Part shown: piece after piece, positions 52,627-62,009 of the stretch
Layout: every line of letters begins with the position of its first letter
Position numbering within the stretch: the stretch's first letter is position 1
Assembly (NCBI RefSeq): GCF_013137895.1
Contig: NZ_CP053538.1
Location: 2,511,001 to 2,575,000, forward strand
Direction of reading: 5' to 3'
Source: Hymenobacter taeanensis
Lineage (GTDB): Bacteria; Bacteroidota; Bacteroidia; Cytophagales; Hymenobacteraceae
DNA: 64,000 bases
Position numbers and translations under genes: made by a program
The notes under the pieces: model-generated
The model's input: only the letters and a program-made list of their open reading frames with translations
Databases searched by the model: none
Told to the model about the DNA's origin: nothing

Positions 52627-54339
52627 ATGAAGAAACGGTTACTTACTTTCCAAATTCTGGTACTTCTGTTAGCTATGCAAGTGGTGGCCTCGCTGCCCAG
52701 CCTGGCTCAGACCGCGGAGCGCCGCACCAGCGTTGGAATTAACACCAGCGTGCTGCAATACAAAGGCGACTTTGGCTCTGAATACTGGAAGTTTGATAGC
52801 CAGCAATACGCGCCCGGCGTAGCCCTGAACCAGTACCTGACGCGTGGCCTAGACCTAAACCTACAGTTGTTTTATGGGCAGCTTTCGGGCCCGGTTACGC
52901 CCACGGCGCGTTTCACTACTACATTACTCAATACCAATGTTGCCTTCAAGGCGAAGCTTGCTAACGGTTGGGCGCTGAAGGAAAGCTTTCCGGTGCAGCC
53001 GTACCTGCTGGCCGGGGGCGGCTGGACGTTTGCCACCCGCGCCGCCGAGCCCGATAGCAACCGATTCGAGGAAAATCATAGCTACCTGGATGTAATGGTA
53101 GGAGCAGGTATCAATTTGCGCCTGGGGCGAAGCGTAAGCCTGTTTGTACAAAGCAGCCAGCACATGCCCATGGGGGCCAACCTGGATGGCTCCCGGGAAG
53201 AGCGGACGCCCCGGTGGTCAGACCGGTTTCTGCAGCATACGGTAGGCCTTACGTTTAACCTGGGCCAGTTGCCCGACGCCGACGAGGATGGGGTGCCCGA
53301 TGCGAAGGATAAATGCCCCAATACCTCCCGCGATGTAGAAGTAGATGAACACGGCTGCCCCCTCGACGATGATGAGGATGGCGTGCCAAACTACCAGGAC
53401 CAGTGCCCCGACCAGGCCGGCACAGCCGCCACCAACGGCTGCCCCGACTCTGACAATGATGGCGTAGACGATACCGACGACGTGTGCCCCGAGGTGCCAG
53501 GCAAACCCGAGCTGCGAGGCTGCCCCGACACCGATAACGACGGCATTACGGATCAGGAAGATAAATGCCCTGATACGCCCACCGGCGCAGACGTGGATGG
53601 TACTGGCTGCCCCCTGGCACCCGTACCCGCCCCGGCCACCGTAGAGGATACAGACAATGATGGCGTGCCTAACACCCTTGACCGCTGCCCCGACCACGCC
53701 GGACCAGCCGCCAACCAAGGCTGCCCCGAGGTGAATGCCGCCACCCGGCGCCGGCTGCAGGAGGCTACCAAGCTGATTGGTTTCGAGCTAAATAAGGCTA
53801 CGCTCCTGCAGGCCTCTTACCCAACCCTGGATACGCTGGCCCGCATTCTCACCGAGTACCCTGACTACTCCCTCAGCATAGCCGGCCATACCGACAGCCG
53901 CGGTCCGGCTGCCTTCAACCTGCGCCTCTCGCGGGAGCGAGCCGCCGTTGCGGGTGCTTACCTACTCTCGCGAGGGGTGGCTGAAATCCGGGTGGAGCTA
54001 CGGGGCTATGGGGCCCAGCACCCCCTGGCTACCAACGATACTGAAGCGGGCCGCATGCAGAACCGCCGCGTAGAGTTTGACCTGTACCTGACCGGCGACC
54101 CCAGTGCGGCCCAGGTAAAGTACGGCGCCGAGCCAACGGTGGCTCCGGTGGCTCCAGCCAAGGCTAGCAAAGCTACTCCCGCTAAAAAAGGCGCAGCTGC
54201 TAAACGGCCATCTGTAAAAGCCCCGGCAAAAAAGCGACCTGCTGGCAAGCCTACTACTGCCACCCCAGCGAGCAACGCCACAAGTGCCCGAAAGGCAACG
54301 CCCAAAACCGCTTCACCAGCTCCAGCTAAACGCAAGTAG
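52627..54339 (+). CDS. OmpA family protein with TSP3 repeats and basic Ala/Lys tail
   Basis: The ATG at 52627 gives a signal peptide (MKKRLLTFQILVLLLAMQVV...LAQ). The 570-aa protein has an outer-membrane barrel domain (about 30-205), then thrombospondin type 3 Ca-binding repeats with at least five D.D.DGV.D..D.CP units (about 215-375). An OmpA peptidoglycan-binding domain follows (LSIAGHTDSRGPAAFNLRLS, AVAGAYLLSRGVAEIRVEL). It ends in a Lys/Ala/Pro-rich, histone-like tail of about 80 residues. The tail is unusual for this family and would lie in the periplasm, possibly binding peptidoglycan or polyanions. The barrel anchors the outer membrane to the wall. Confidence 0.93.
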   Translation: MKKRLLTFQILVLLLAMQVVASLPSLAQTAERRTSVGINTSVLQYKGDFGSEYWKFDSQQYAPGVALNQYLTRGLDLNLQLFYGQLSGPVTPTARFTTTLLNTNVAFKAKLANGWALKESFPVQPYLLAGGGWTFATRAAEPDSNRFEENHSYLDVMVGAGINLRLGRSVSLFVQSSQHMPMGANLDGSREERTPRWSDRFLQHTVGLTFNLGQLPDADEDGVPDAKDKCPNTSRDVEVDEHGCPLDDDEDGVPNYQDQCPDQAGTAATNGCPDSDNDGVDDTDDVCPEVPGKPELRGCPDTDNDGITDQEDKCPDTPTGADVDGTGCPLAPVPAPATVEDTDNDGVPNTLDRCPDHAGPAANQGCPEVNAATRRRLQEATKLIGFELNKATLLQASYPTLDTLARILTEYPDYSLSIAGHTDSRGPAAFNLRLSRERAAVAGAYLLSRGVAEIRVELRGYGAQHPLATNDTEAGRMQNRRVEFDLYLTGDPSAAQVKYGAEPTVAPVAPAKASKATPAKKGAAAKRPSVKAPAKKRPAGKPTTATPASNATSARKATPKTASPAPAKRK

Positions 54340-54364
54340 TTGCTTGTAGATTGGTACTTTAGTT

Positions 54365-54405
54365 CTAGGCCTATGCTGCTGACTGGGTCAACGGCATAGG
54401 CCTAG
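54365..54405. terminator. Palindromic terminator carrying the GGCCTA motif
   Basis: CTAGGCCTATGC and GCATAGGCCTAG pair across a 17-base loop between convergent OmpA and EamA genes. Both arms contain GGCCTA/TAGGCC, as uptake-signal terminators do in Neisseria. No T run. Confidence 0.65.
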
Positions 54406-54562
54406 TGCTTTCAGCCCTGGTGCGACAGGGCTCAATGAGTAAAAGAGGAGAGCCTGTGGTGTTACTGCTGCCAGTTGCGTAGTTAATTGCACCATTTTGG
54501 TTGCGGGCAAGTAGGAGTAGTGGGTGTAACCTTAGGCTGTGAACAAGCCTGGGCATCAATAC

Positions 54563-55435
54563 TTACTCGTTGGCTACGGCTGTGTGCGTTGGGGTAGAGG
54601 TGAGAGTAGCGCCTGCGCTGGCCACTACAATAAGCCCTACCGCCAACCACTGGTTGCGCGTAAGATGCTCATTGAGCAAGAGCCAGCCAGAAAAAGCCGC
54701 AGCTACGGGCTCCAGACTCATCAGGATGCTAAAAGTGCGGGTAGGCATTGATTTCAGCGCCTGCATTTCCAGCGTGAAAGGGAGTACGCTGGAGAATACC
54801 GCCAGTAAGCTGCCCAACAGGAGCCAGTGTGGGGTAACAGTAGCCAGCTGCCCACTACCTATTCCGAAGGGCAGAATAAGCAGCGCCGCCACTACCATAC
54901 CTACGGTTACTGCTACGGGGCCGGGCAGCAAGGCTGCTGCTCGCTGGCTCAACACAATATAGATGGCCCAGGCAGCACCGGCGGCCAGGGCAAACACGAG
55001 GCCTAGCATATCAATGCCGTGCCCGCTCCAGGGGGCAATCAGGGCAATGCCTGCCCCGGCCAGCACCACCCAAATTACATCTGACCAGCGGCGTGAGCCA
55101 GTTAGAGCCAGCACCAGGGGCCCCACAAACTCCAGGGTTACCGCCAGCCCCAACGGAATGCGCGCCAGGGCGCAGTAAAACAGAAAATTCATGCTGCCCA
55201 ACGCGAGGCCATAAGGCACTACGGCGCGCCACTGCGGCCGCTGCAATTGACCCAACCGGGGGCGTACCACCAGCAACAGCAGCAACGCCGAGAAGCCGAT
55301 ACGCACGCTGGCCGTACCCGCCGCGCCCAGCACCGGAAACAAGCCTTTGGCAATGGCCGCCCCACCCTGCACGCTCACAATAGAAAGTAACACGGCAGGC
55401 AGCGGGGGCAGCGTAAAGCGGCGAGAAGTAGGCAT
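54563..55435 (-). CDS. EamA-type exporter (RhtA-like)
   Basis: The 290-aa protein from the ATG at 55435 has ten membrane helices in two EamA repeats (AAIAKGLFPVLGAAGTASVR, then WAIYIVLSQRAAALLPGPVA and SILMSLEPVAAAFSGWLLLN). The sequence resembles RhtA, which exports threonine and homoserine, though the substrate here could be another metabolite. A one-codon longer TTG start exists. The upstream ACTTTTG box is one mismatch from consensus. Confidence 0.9.
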   Translation of the reverse strand: MPTSRRFTLPPLPAVLLSIVSVQGGAAIAKGLFPVLGAAGTASVRIGFSALLLLLVVRPRLGQLQRPQWRAVVPYGLALGSMNFLFYCALARIPLGLAVTLEFVGPLVLALTGSRRWSDVIWVVLAGAGIALIAPWSGHGIDMLGLVFALAAGAAWAIYIVLSQRAAALLPGPVAVTVGMVVAALLILPFGIGSGQLATVTPHWLLLGSLLAVFSSVLPFTLEMQALKSMPTRTFSILMSLEPVAAAFSGWLLLNEHLTRNQWLAVGLIVVASAGATLTSTPTHTAVANE

Positions 55436-55774
55436 CAACCTGAGCAGCTAGAGGGTGTTTTATTACGCAAAAGTGGCGAAGGGCAAGCCACGGTATTGCA
55501 GCCACCTGAAATAAACCAGCAGAAAAGCGCTAACTCAGTTGCACAGCCCAATGAAAACCTGCTTAGGGTAAGCCGCTAAGCCAGAAGTGCCTTGAGGCTA
55601 CTTAGTAGAAAACCAGGGTTGTCTTTTCAAGAGCTTTACCAGTACCTTAGGCTAGGTGGATGTAAAGCGTTTAAGTAGTAAAAGAACGTCCTGCTGAGCA
55701 TGCTCAGCATCAAACCCTTTGCGCGTGCTGTCCACAAAGCCCAGGAGGCATAAGAGTTTAGTATATCAGTAGCT
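55436..55774. other. Intergenic with an 18-base perfect palindrome
   Basis: No ORF is seen. TGCTGAGCATGCTCAGCA (55692-55709) is perfectly self-complementary and resembles two ends of the REP core CATGCTGAGC placed head to head; the rest has no recognised feature. The upstream end holds the EamA promoter and the downstream end the 154-aa gene promoter. Confidence 0.55.
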
Positions 55775-56239
55775 ATGTATTCAAATAACCAGCCGGCCAT
55801 CAACTTAACAGGCGAAATGGCAGCTCAGGAACCTGAGGAAGTTCTGTGGGGAATAGAGGGCCCGACCACTGAGGCTGCCCACCCTGGTAAACGCGATAAA
55901 CTAGCCGTTAAGCTGGTTTATACCGCTTCCAAACTGCAACCCTTGGTAGAGCTGCTTGATAGAATTCAGCCGCACCTAGAGAATGATTCTATTTTTAGCT
56001 CGCGCCGGGAAAAAATCAAGGCGCAGGTAGCCATTGTGCACGCGCAACTCCGCTCCGATAGGCCTAGGAGGCAAGCCGTAGTGGAGGCTTTTCATACGAT
56101 GAGTGAGTTTGTGCGCGAGGAGTCCCGGGAGATTACCCGCGACGAGGCCAAGGAGTCGGCGAAGCGGTTTGTAGTGGCTACTCTCAAAAACGCCCCTTCC
56201 CTTATCAGTGCGGCCAGCCAAGCGGGGCTGCTTTCCTAG
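55775..56239 (+). CDS. Unknown cytosolic protein, 154 aa
   Basis: It starts MYSNNQPAINLTGEMAAQEP and is helical and charged (KLAVKLVYTASKLQPLVELL, ESREITRDEAKESAKRFVVA), without signal or membrane segments. The N-terminal 40 residues are disordered. Nothing identifies a family. Codon use is typical, and a perfect 19-base hairpin overlaps the stop, so a real gene is likely. No function is offered. Confidence 0.68.
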   Translation: MYSNNQPAINLTGEMAAQEPEEVLWGIEGPTTEAAHPGKRDKLAVKLVYTASKLQPLVELLDRIQPHLENDSIFSSRREKIKAQVAIVHAQLRSDRPRRQAVVEAFHTMSEFVREESREITRDEAKESAKRFVVATLKNAPSLISAASQAGLLS

Positions 56240-56286
56240 GCGCCCCACATCGGCTGGAGTTGAACAGCCAGCCGATGTGGGGCGCC
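56239..56286. terminator. Bidirectional terminator overlapping the stop
   Basis: GGCGCCCCACATCGGCTGG and its perfect complement, with a 10-base loop, begin at the last base of the 154-aa gene and end before the convergent esterase gene. Confidence 0.8.
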
Positions 56287-56292
56287 AGGCCA

Positions 56293-57210
56293 CTATTTCA
56301 GCCAACCGCCCGCGTCAAGCCAGTTCTGCAGGCGGTCGGTCCAGTTGTCTTTGGTAGTCTTGTTGTTCATGCCAAAGCCGTGGCCGCCCTGGGGGTACAA
56401 ATGCATTTCTACCGGCACCTTGTGGTGTAAGCAGGCTGCATAAAACACTAGAGCGTTCTGCACTTTCACAACGTTGTCGTCTTGGGCATGGACTAGAAAG
56501 GTGGGCGGCGTTTGAGCCGTTACCTGTAGCTCGTTGGAGTAAAGCCGGGTTTGCTCGGCAGTAGGCTTGTCCCCGATGAGGTTATCTCGGGAGCCCTTGT
56601 GCATCAGGCTATCCGAGAGGCTGATGACGGGGTAGATGAGCATAAGAAAATCGGGACGCACGGAGGTCTGGTCTTTCGTGTCACCGACTGGCCTAGCGAA
56701 GTGGGTACCCGCCGTAGAGGCAAGGTGGCCGCCCGCCGAGAAGCCCATCAGGCCTATGCGGGCAGGGTTGATGGCGTATTCGCTTGCCTTTTGCCGTACC
56801 AGCCGGATAGCTTGTTGGGCATCGAGCAGCGGCGTAATGGACTTGTCAGTTTGGCTTGCACTGAGTGGTAAACGGTACTTCAGCACGAAAGCCGTAATGC
56901 CCATTACGTTAAACCGCCGGGCTACATCATGGCCTTCGTGGTCCATGGCCAGCATAGCGTAGCCGCCGCCGGGGCAAACAATAACCGCCGTACCGTTGGG
57001 TTTGGCCGCCTTATACACCGTAAGAGTAGGCTGTACTACCTGCGAAATGCGAGGGCTGCCATCGGGCCTCTTCGTAACGGCCTCTGTCGTTTGGCTCGGT
57101 TTAGAGTTTGGTACAGCACCTGAATAGAGGGGAATAACGGGTTGGGTTTGGGCGTGCGTGAAGGTCACGGTAGTCAGGCAGGTGAAAAAGAGAAGAACTA
57201 GTTTGCGCAT
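56293..57210 (-). CDS. Secreted acetyl esterase/BD-FAE-like alpha/beta hydrolase
   Basis: From the ATG at 57210 the 305-aa protein has a signal peptide (MRKLVLLFFTCLTTVTFTHA). It has an oxyanion motif VIVCPGGGYAMLAMDHEGHD (HGG replaced by PGGG), a nucleophile GLMGFSAGGHLAS near residue 155, and an Asp/His pair in FLVHAQDDNVV and YPQGGHGFGMN. It resembles esterases that remove acetyl groups from plant polysaccharides. Such enzymes often act on hemicellulose, but no other carbohydrate genes are nearby. Confidence 0.92.
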   Translation of the reverse strand: MRKLVLLFFTCLTTVTFTHAQTQPVIPLYSGAVPNSKPSQTTEAVTKRPDGSPRISQVVQPTLTVYKAAKPNGTAVIVCPGGGYAMLAMDHEGHDVARRFNVMGITAFVLKYRLPLSASQTDKSITPLLDAQQAIRLVRQKASEYAINPARIGLMGFSAGGHLASTAGTHFARPVGDTKDQTSVRPDFLMLIYPVISLSDSLMHKGSRDNLIGDKPTAEQTRLYSNELQVTAQTPPTFLVHAQDDNVVKVQNALVFYAACLHHKVPVEMHLYPQGGHGFGMNNKTTKDNWTDRLQNWLDAGGWLK

Positions 57211-57252
57211 AGAAGGAGGGTAGGAGGTAAGTTTTGGCGCTAATGTAAATAA

Positions 57253-57288
57253 GAACGTCATGCCGACTAAGGTAGCAGCATGACGTTC
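57253..57288. repeat. Short REP-like hairpin (GAACGTCATGC)
   Basis: GAACGTCATGC (57253-57263) and GCATGACGTTC (57278-57288) are a perfect inverted pair sharing CGTCATGC with the element at 7423. It lies between the RND permease gene and the esterase gene, so it may also end the RND operon transcript. Confidence 0.65.
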
Positions 57289-57310
57289 AGTATGAGTGAG
57301 CTAGAGTGTC

Positions 57311-60300
57311 CTAGGCGGGGCTGGGGGCCGCTGAGTGGTCACCTTCGCCGGCGCCTTCTTCTTTCGGGCCGCCGTGTTCCTCGTCGGGCTTGTAGTTGGC
57401 TTCCAGCTCAGCCAGCTTCTCTTTACCGTAGGCAAAGCGCGTGATGAGCACGTACAGCACCGGCACAATAAAGATAGCCAGCAGCGTAGCCGAGAGCATA
57501 CCCCCGAGTACCGTCCAGCCAATAGTCTGGCGGCTTTGCGCACCGGCACCAGAGGCGAATACCAAGGGTAGTACGCCCAAGATGAAAGCCAGCGAGGTCA
57601 TCACGATGGGGCGCAGGCGCAGGCGTACGGCTTCCAGGGTAGCTTCTACCAGTGGCATGCCTTTATCAACCCGCTCTTTTGCGAATTCAATGATCAGAAT
57701 GGCGTTTTTAGCCGATAAACCAATCAGCGTAATCAGACCAATCTGGGCGTACACGTTGTTGGTGAGCTTGGGCAGAAAAATGAGGGCCAGAATAGCCCCA
57801 AATGCCCCAAGCGGCACGGCCAGCAGCACCGAGAACGGCACCGACCAGCTTTCGTACAAAGCCGCCAGGAACAGGAACACAAACGCCAGCGACAGGCCAA
57901 AGATGTACACCGTTTGGCCACCAGCCAGCAATTCCTCGCGGGTCAGGCCTGAGAACTCAAACCCGTAGCCGGCAGGCAATGACTGCGCGGCCGTTTCCTG
58001 CAGCGCCTTGATGGCGTCGCCGGAGCTGTAGCCGGGGGCGGCGTTGCCGTTGATTTCCGCTGACCGGAACAGGTTGTAGTGTGAGATAAGCGGCGCCGAC
58101 TCAGTGCGCTGATAGCTGGTAACGGTGCTCAGCGGCACCATACCGCCGGAGCTGTTGCGCACGTAGTACTGGCCTAGGTTGCTGATGTCGGCGCGGTACA
58201 TGGAGTCGGCCTGGGTTACGACCCTAAAGTTGCGGCCGTACACTGTAAAGTCGTTTACATAAGCGCTACCCAGGTAAGTGCGCAGCGAAGTGCCGATATC
58301 GGAAATAGATACGCCCAGCTTCTTGGCCTTCTCCCGATCAATGGTGAGCTGGTAGCCGGGGGTGTTGGCGGTGAAGAAGGAGAACGGAGCCGCAATTTCG
58401 GGCCGCTTCCGCAGGGCCCCCAGGAAGTTCTGAAGTTGGGCATCGAAGTTCTGAATGTCGCCACCGGCCTCACGCTCCTGGAGCACAAAGCTGAAGCCAC
58501 CGGTGTTGCCCAGGCCCGGAATAGCCGGGGGCGAAATCACGACGATGTTGGCTTCCCGCAACCGGCTCAAGCGCTGCTGCACCTGGGCAATTAAGCTCTG
58601 CAGCTGCAGCTCCTTGTCTTGGCGGTCTTCCCAGGGCTCAAGCTGGCAGAATACGGTGCCGCTGTTTGACTTGGAGGAGAAGTTTACCGCGTTCAGACCC
58701 CCGAGGCCCGCGTAGTGCCGAATGCCTTTGATCTGGCTCAGCTCCTTCATTACCTCCTTCAGGGTATTCACCGTGCGCTCCGTAGAAGACGCCTCGGGTA
58801 GGTTGAAGGTAACAATGATGCGGCCCTCGTCTTCGGTCGGGATAAAGCCACCGGGCTTCTTGGCAAACAGCAGGCCCGTGCCCGCCACAATACAGATCAG
58901 AATAACTACTACAAACCGAGAGTGCTTGATGCCGCGCTGCACCCCGTTGCCGTACTTAGAAGTTACCTTGTCGAACCACCGGTTGAACTTAAAGAAGAGC
59001 TTATCCAGGCCCTTTGACTTCTCATCGCGCTTGTGGGGTTTGAGCAGCAGCACGCACAAGGCCGGCGTGAGCGACAAGGCCACGAAGGCTGAGATAATCA
59101 CGGAAATGGCAATGGTGATGGCAAACTGCTGATATAGGCGCCCGGTAATGCCCGGAATGAAACCTACCGGTACGAATACAGCAGCCAGAATCAGGGCAAT
59201 GGCAATAACCGGCGCTGAAATCTCGCGCATGGCGGCCAGCGTGGCCTCCAGTGGGTTCAGGCCCCGTTCATTCATGTTGTGCTCCACGGCTTCCACCACC
59301 ACAATGGCATCATCCACCACAATACCAATGGCCAGCACAAACCCGAACATGGTAAGCGTGTTGATGGTAAAGCCCAGCGGGATAAACATGATGAACGTGC
59401 CGATAATGGACACCGGAATGGCCAGCACCGGGATAAGCGTGGAGCGCCAGCTCTGCAGGAACAGGAACACCACAATGATTACCAGTACCAGGGCTTCTAC
59501 CAGCGTGTGCAGCACTTCTTCAATTGACACCTTTACCACGGAGGCAGCTTCAAACGGCACCACGTAGGCCAGGTCGGCCGGGAACTGCTTTTTGAGCTGC
59601 TCCATGGTGTTGTTTACGTTCTCGAAGGTCTCCAGGGCGTTGGCGCCCGGCGCCTGATATACCAGCAGGTACGCGGCCCGCTTGCCATCCACAAAGGAGT
59701 TGCTGGCGTAGTTGAACTTGCCCAGCTCTACGCGGGCTACATCCTTCAAATACACCACGGAGCCATCCTGAGGGCGGGTTTTTACTATTATGTTGCCAAA
59801 CTCCTCGGTGTCGGTGAGGCGGCCTTTCACGAACACGATGTACTCAAACGTCTGGCCCCGCTGGGCCGGCGGCGCCCCAATAGAGCCGGCAGCAATCTGG
59901 GCGTTTTGCTCCTGTATAGCAGCCGTTACGTCCTGGCTGGTAATGCCCAGCTGGGAGAGCTTATCGGGGTTGAGCCATACGCGCATAGAGAAGTCATCGG
60001 CGCGCGACACGATATCACCCACCCCTTTGGTGCGCAGCAGGGCGTCTTTGATAAATACGTTGGCGTAGTTATCGAGGAAAGTGGTGTTGTGCGTGCCTTT
60101 AGGCGCGTACAGCGCCACCAGCATCAGAATGCTGGGGTTCCGCTTACGTACCACCAGACCCAGGCGCTGCACCTCCTGGGGCAGCGTGGGCAAGGCAATA
60201 CCCACGCGGTTCTGCACGTCGAGGGCGGCAATGTTAATGTCGGTGCCTACCTCAAAGTTTACCGTCATGCTCATCTGCCCATTGCTGGTGCTGTTGCTCT

Positions 60301-60538
60301 GCAGGTAAGTCATGCCGGGGGTGCCGTTTACCTGCACCTCCACGGGGGTGGCCACCGTTTGCTCCACGGTTTGGGCATCGGCGCCGGTGTATGTACCGCT
60401 TACTGATACCGTGGGCGGCGTAATTTCCGGATACTGGCCTACGGGCAAGTTCAGGATGGCCAGCACCCCCACCATCACAATCACCAGAGAGGTGACAATG
60501 GCGGTAACGGGGCGCCGGATAAAGGTTTCTGCAATCAT
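57311..60538 (-). CDS. RND efflux pump inner-membrane permease (HAE1/AcrB)
   Basis: The 1075-aa protein exports drugs or toxic compounds using the proton gradient. The start MIAETFIRRPVTAIVTSLVI and QTVEQTVATPVEVQVNGTPG are typical, 12 membrane helices occur in two sets, and the TM4 region GIVVDDAIVVVEAVEHNM carries the paired Asp residues for proton relay. The second half has GLSAKNAILIIEFAKERVDK. The length is standard. The upstream MFP gene is 199 bases away on the same strand and tolC begins the set. Confidence 0.96.
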   Translation of the reverse strand: MIAETFIRRPVTAIVTSLVIVMVGVLAILNLPVGQYPEITPPTVSVSGTYTGADAQTVEQTVATPVEVQVNGTPGMTYLQSNSTSNGQMSMTVNFEVGTDINIAALDVQNRVGIALPTLPQEVQRLGLVVRKRNPSILMLVALYAPKGTHNTTFLDNYANVFIKDALLRTKGVGDIVSRADDFSMRVWLNPDKLSQLGITSQDVTAAIQEQNAQIAAGSIGAPPAQRGQTFEYIVFVKGRLTDTEEFGNIIVKTRPQDGSVVYLKDVARVELGKFNYASNSFVDGKRAAYLLVYQAPGANALETFENVNNTMEQLKKQFPADLAYVVPFEAASVVKVSIEEVLHTLVEALVLVIIVVFLFLQSWRSTLIPVLAIPVSIIGTFIMFIPLGFTINTLTMFGFVLAIGIVVDDAIVVVEAVEHNMNERGLNPLEATLAAMREISAPVIAIALILAAVFVPVGFIPGITGRLYQQFAITIAISVIISAFVALSLTPALCVLLLKPHKRDEKSKGLDKLFFKFNRWFDKVTSKYGNGVQRGIKHSRFVVVILICIVAGTGLLFAKKPGGFIPTEDEGRIIVTFNLPEASSTERTVNTLKEVMKELSQIKGIRHYAGLGGLNAVNFSSKSNSGTVFCQLEPWEDRQDKELQLQSLIAQVQQRLSRLREANIVVISPPAIPGLGNTGGFSFVLQEREAGGDIQNFDAQLQNFLGALRKRPEIAAPFSFFTANTPGYQLTIDREKAKKLGVSISDIGTSLRTYLGSAYVNDFTVYGRNFRVVTQADSMYRADISNLGQYYVRNSSGGMVPLSTVTSYQRTESAPLISHYNLFRSAEINGNAAPGYSSGDAIKALQETAAQSLPAGYGFEFSGLTREELLAGGQTVYIFGLSLAFVFLFLAALYESWSVPFSVLLAVPLGAFGAILALIFLPKLTNNVYAQIGLITLIGLSAKNAILIIEFAKERVDKGMPLVEATLEAVRLRLRPIVMTSLAFILGVLPLVFASGAGAQSRQTIGWTVLGGMLSATLLAIFIVPVLYVLITRFAYGKEKLAELEANYKPDEEHGGPKEEGAGEGDHSAAPSPA

Positions 60539-60737
60539 ATAGCTGAGCGGTTAGCTGATACGCTTATTTAGCCAGAGGTAGGGCTTGGTACTTTCCCCAG
60601 AGTTGAGCAGGAGAGAGGAAAGCTGATGAGGTGGCCTAGGGCGAACGGTAGGTTCAACCCCTGGTTTTCCTTTGTTTCATAGCCCTTTCAGAGAGCGGGC
60701 TCCCATCTGCTGGCTGGTTTTAAGTATCAGCGAATGG

Positions 60738-61883
60738 TTATTTGGCGGCACCACTTTGAGCCGCGGCCTGAGCAGGAGTGCCCACCTGAATCTTGCCCCC
60801 ATCGCGGAGGCGCTGCAACCCCTCGGTTACTACCTGGTCGCCGGCCTTAATACCTTCCATCACCACAATCTGGTCGCGCAGGCGCGGACCCAGCTGCACT
60901 TTGTGCTGGTAGGCCTTGCTGCTGTCGCCGGCCACAAAGATGAAGTTCTCGCCCATTTGCTCCACCACGGCCTTATACGGCACCACCACCCGGCGGCCCG
61001 ACTGGCGGTTGAGCACGCGCAGTACGGTGCTCATGCCATCTTTGAGCTGGCGTTGGGGGTTAGCAAACTGCACCCTGATCTGCACGGTACCGGTTTGCTG
61101 GTCTACGCCCCGGTCAATGGCGAGAATCTTCCCTACCAGGCCGTACGGTGTGCCGTCGGGGAGCACCAACCGGAAGGTAGAGTCAGAGGGGCTCGGAGAC
61201 TGGCGCTGCAAGCTGATAAAGCGGTTCAGATCGGCGGCGGTAACAACGAAATCAACCCCCATGGGGTCTTCTCCGCTGATGGTGTTAAGCAGGGTAGTAC
61301 CTGGGCTAACCTGAGAGCCCAGGCGCACCTGCGAGATACCAATACGGCCCGTGAAAGGCGCGTTGATAAGGGAGTAATCAAGATCGGTGCGGGCGGCTGC
61401 CACGTTGGCCTGAGCCACGCCTACCTGGGCCTGAGCCGTGGCGTAGTTCGTGCGGGCGTTGTCTACAATCTGGCGGGCCACGGCGTCCTGCTCCAGCAAC
61501 CGCTCGTAGCGATTCAGGTTTACCTGAGCGTTTTGCACCAACGCCTGCGTGCTGCGTAGGCCTGCCAGGGCCTGCTGGTACGCGGCCTGGTATTTCCGGC
61601 GGTCAATCTCGTAGAGCTTTTTGCCCTTTTGCACTACATCACCTTCCTTGAAGTAGATGCCGGTAATGAAGCCCGCCACCTGACTGCGCAGCTCCACATT
61701 GTTGATGGCCATTACGGTGGCTGGGTACTCATCGTAATACACGGCGTCGGTGGCCTTGGCCTCTACCAGCGTTACGGGCGTGGCCGGCGGCGGACCGGCC
61801 GCTTTTTCATCTTCTTTTTTGCCGCAGCTAGTCCCGGCAAACAGGCCAGCGACGCACGAAAGGGCAAGTAGGGTCTTTTTCAT
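60738..61883 (-). CDS. RND periplasmic adaptor (membrane fusion protein)
   Basis: The 381-aa lipoprotein (lipobox ...LFAGTSCGKK, Cys20) links the permease and TolC. It has a lipoyl-like hairpin (VELRSQVAGFITGIYFKEGD, VQKGKKLYEIDRRKYQAAYQ), a long coiled-coil hairpin rich in Gln/Ala (about 100-175), and barrel regions (INAPFTGRIGISQVRLGSQV, TVQIRVQFANPQRQLKDGMS). It is complete and of usual length. It lies in the tolC-MFP-permease order. Confidence 0.95.
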   Translation of the reverse strand: MKKTLLALSCVAGLFAGTSCGKKEDEKAAGPPPATPVTLVEAKATDAVYYDEYPATVMAINNVELRSQVAGFITGIYFKEGDVVQKGKKLYEIDRRKYQAAYQQALAGLRSTQALVQNAQVNLNRYERLLEQDAVARQIVDNARTNYATAQAQVGVAQANVAAARTDLDYSLINAPFTGRIGISQVRLGSQVSPGTTLLNTISGEDPMGVDFVVTAADLNRFISLQRQSPSPSDSTFRLVLPDGTPYGLVGKILAIDRGVDQQTGTVQIRVQFANPQRQLKDGMSTVLRVLNRQSGRRVVVPYKAVVEQMGENFIFVAGDSSKAYQHKVQLGPRLRDQIVVMEGIKAGDQVVTEGLQRLRDGGKIQVGTPAQAAAQSGAAK

Positions 61884-62009
61884 GAGGGCTTAGATAGTAG
61901 AGCTAAGGGCTTAGAAGGAGCTTTGCTGTGCAGAAAGGAGTAGCAGCAAGGCCAGGGGCTGCTAGAGTGAAAGCCGGGCTCTCACGTCTAACATCTAAGC
62001 GCTGATAGG

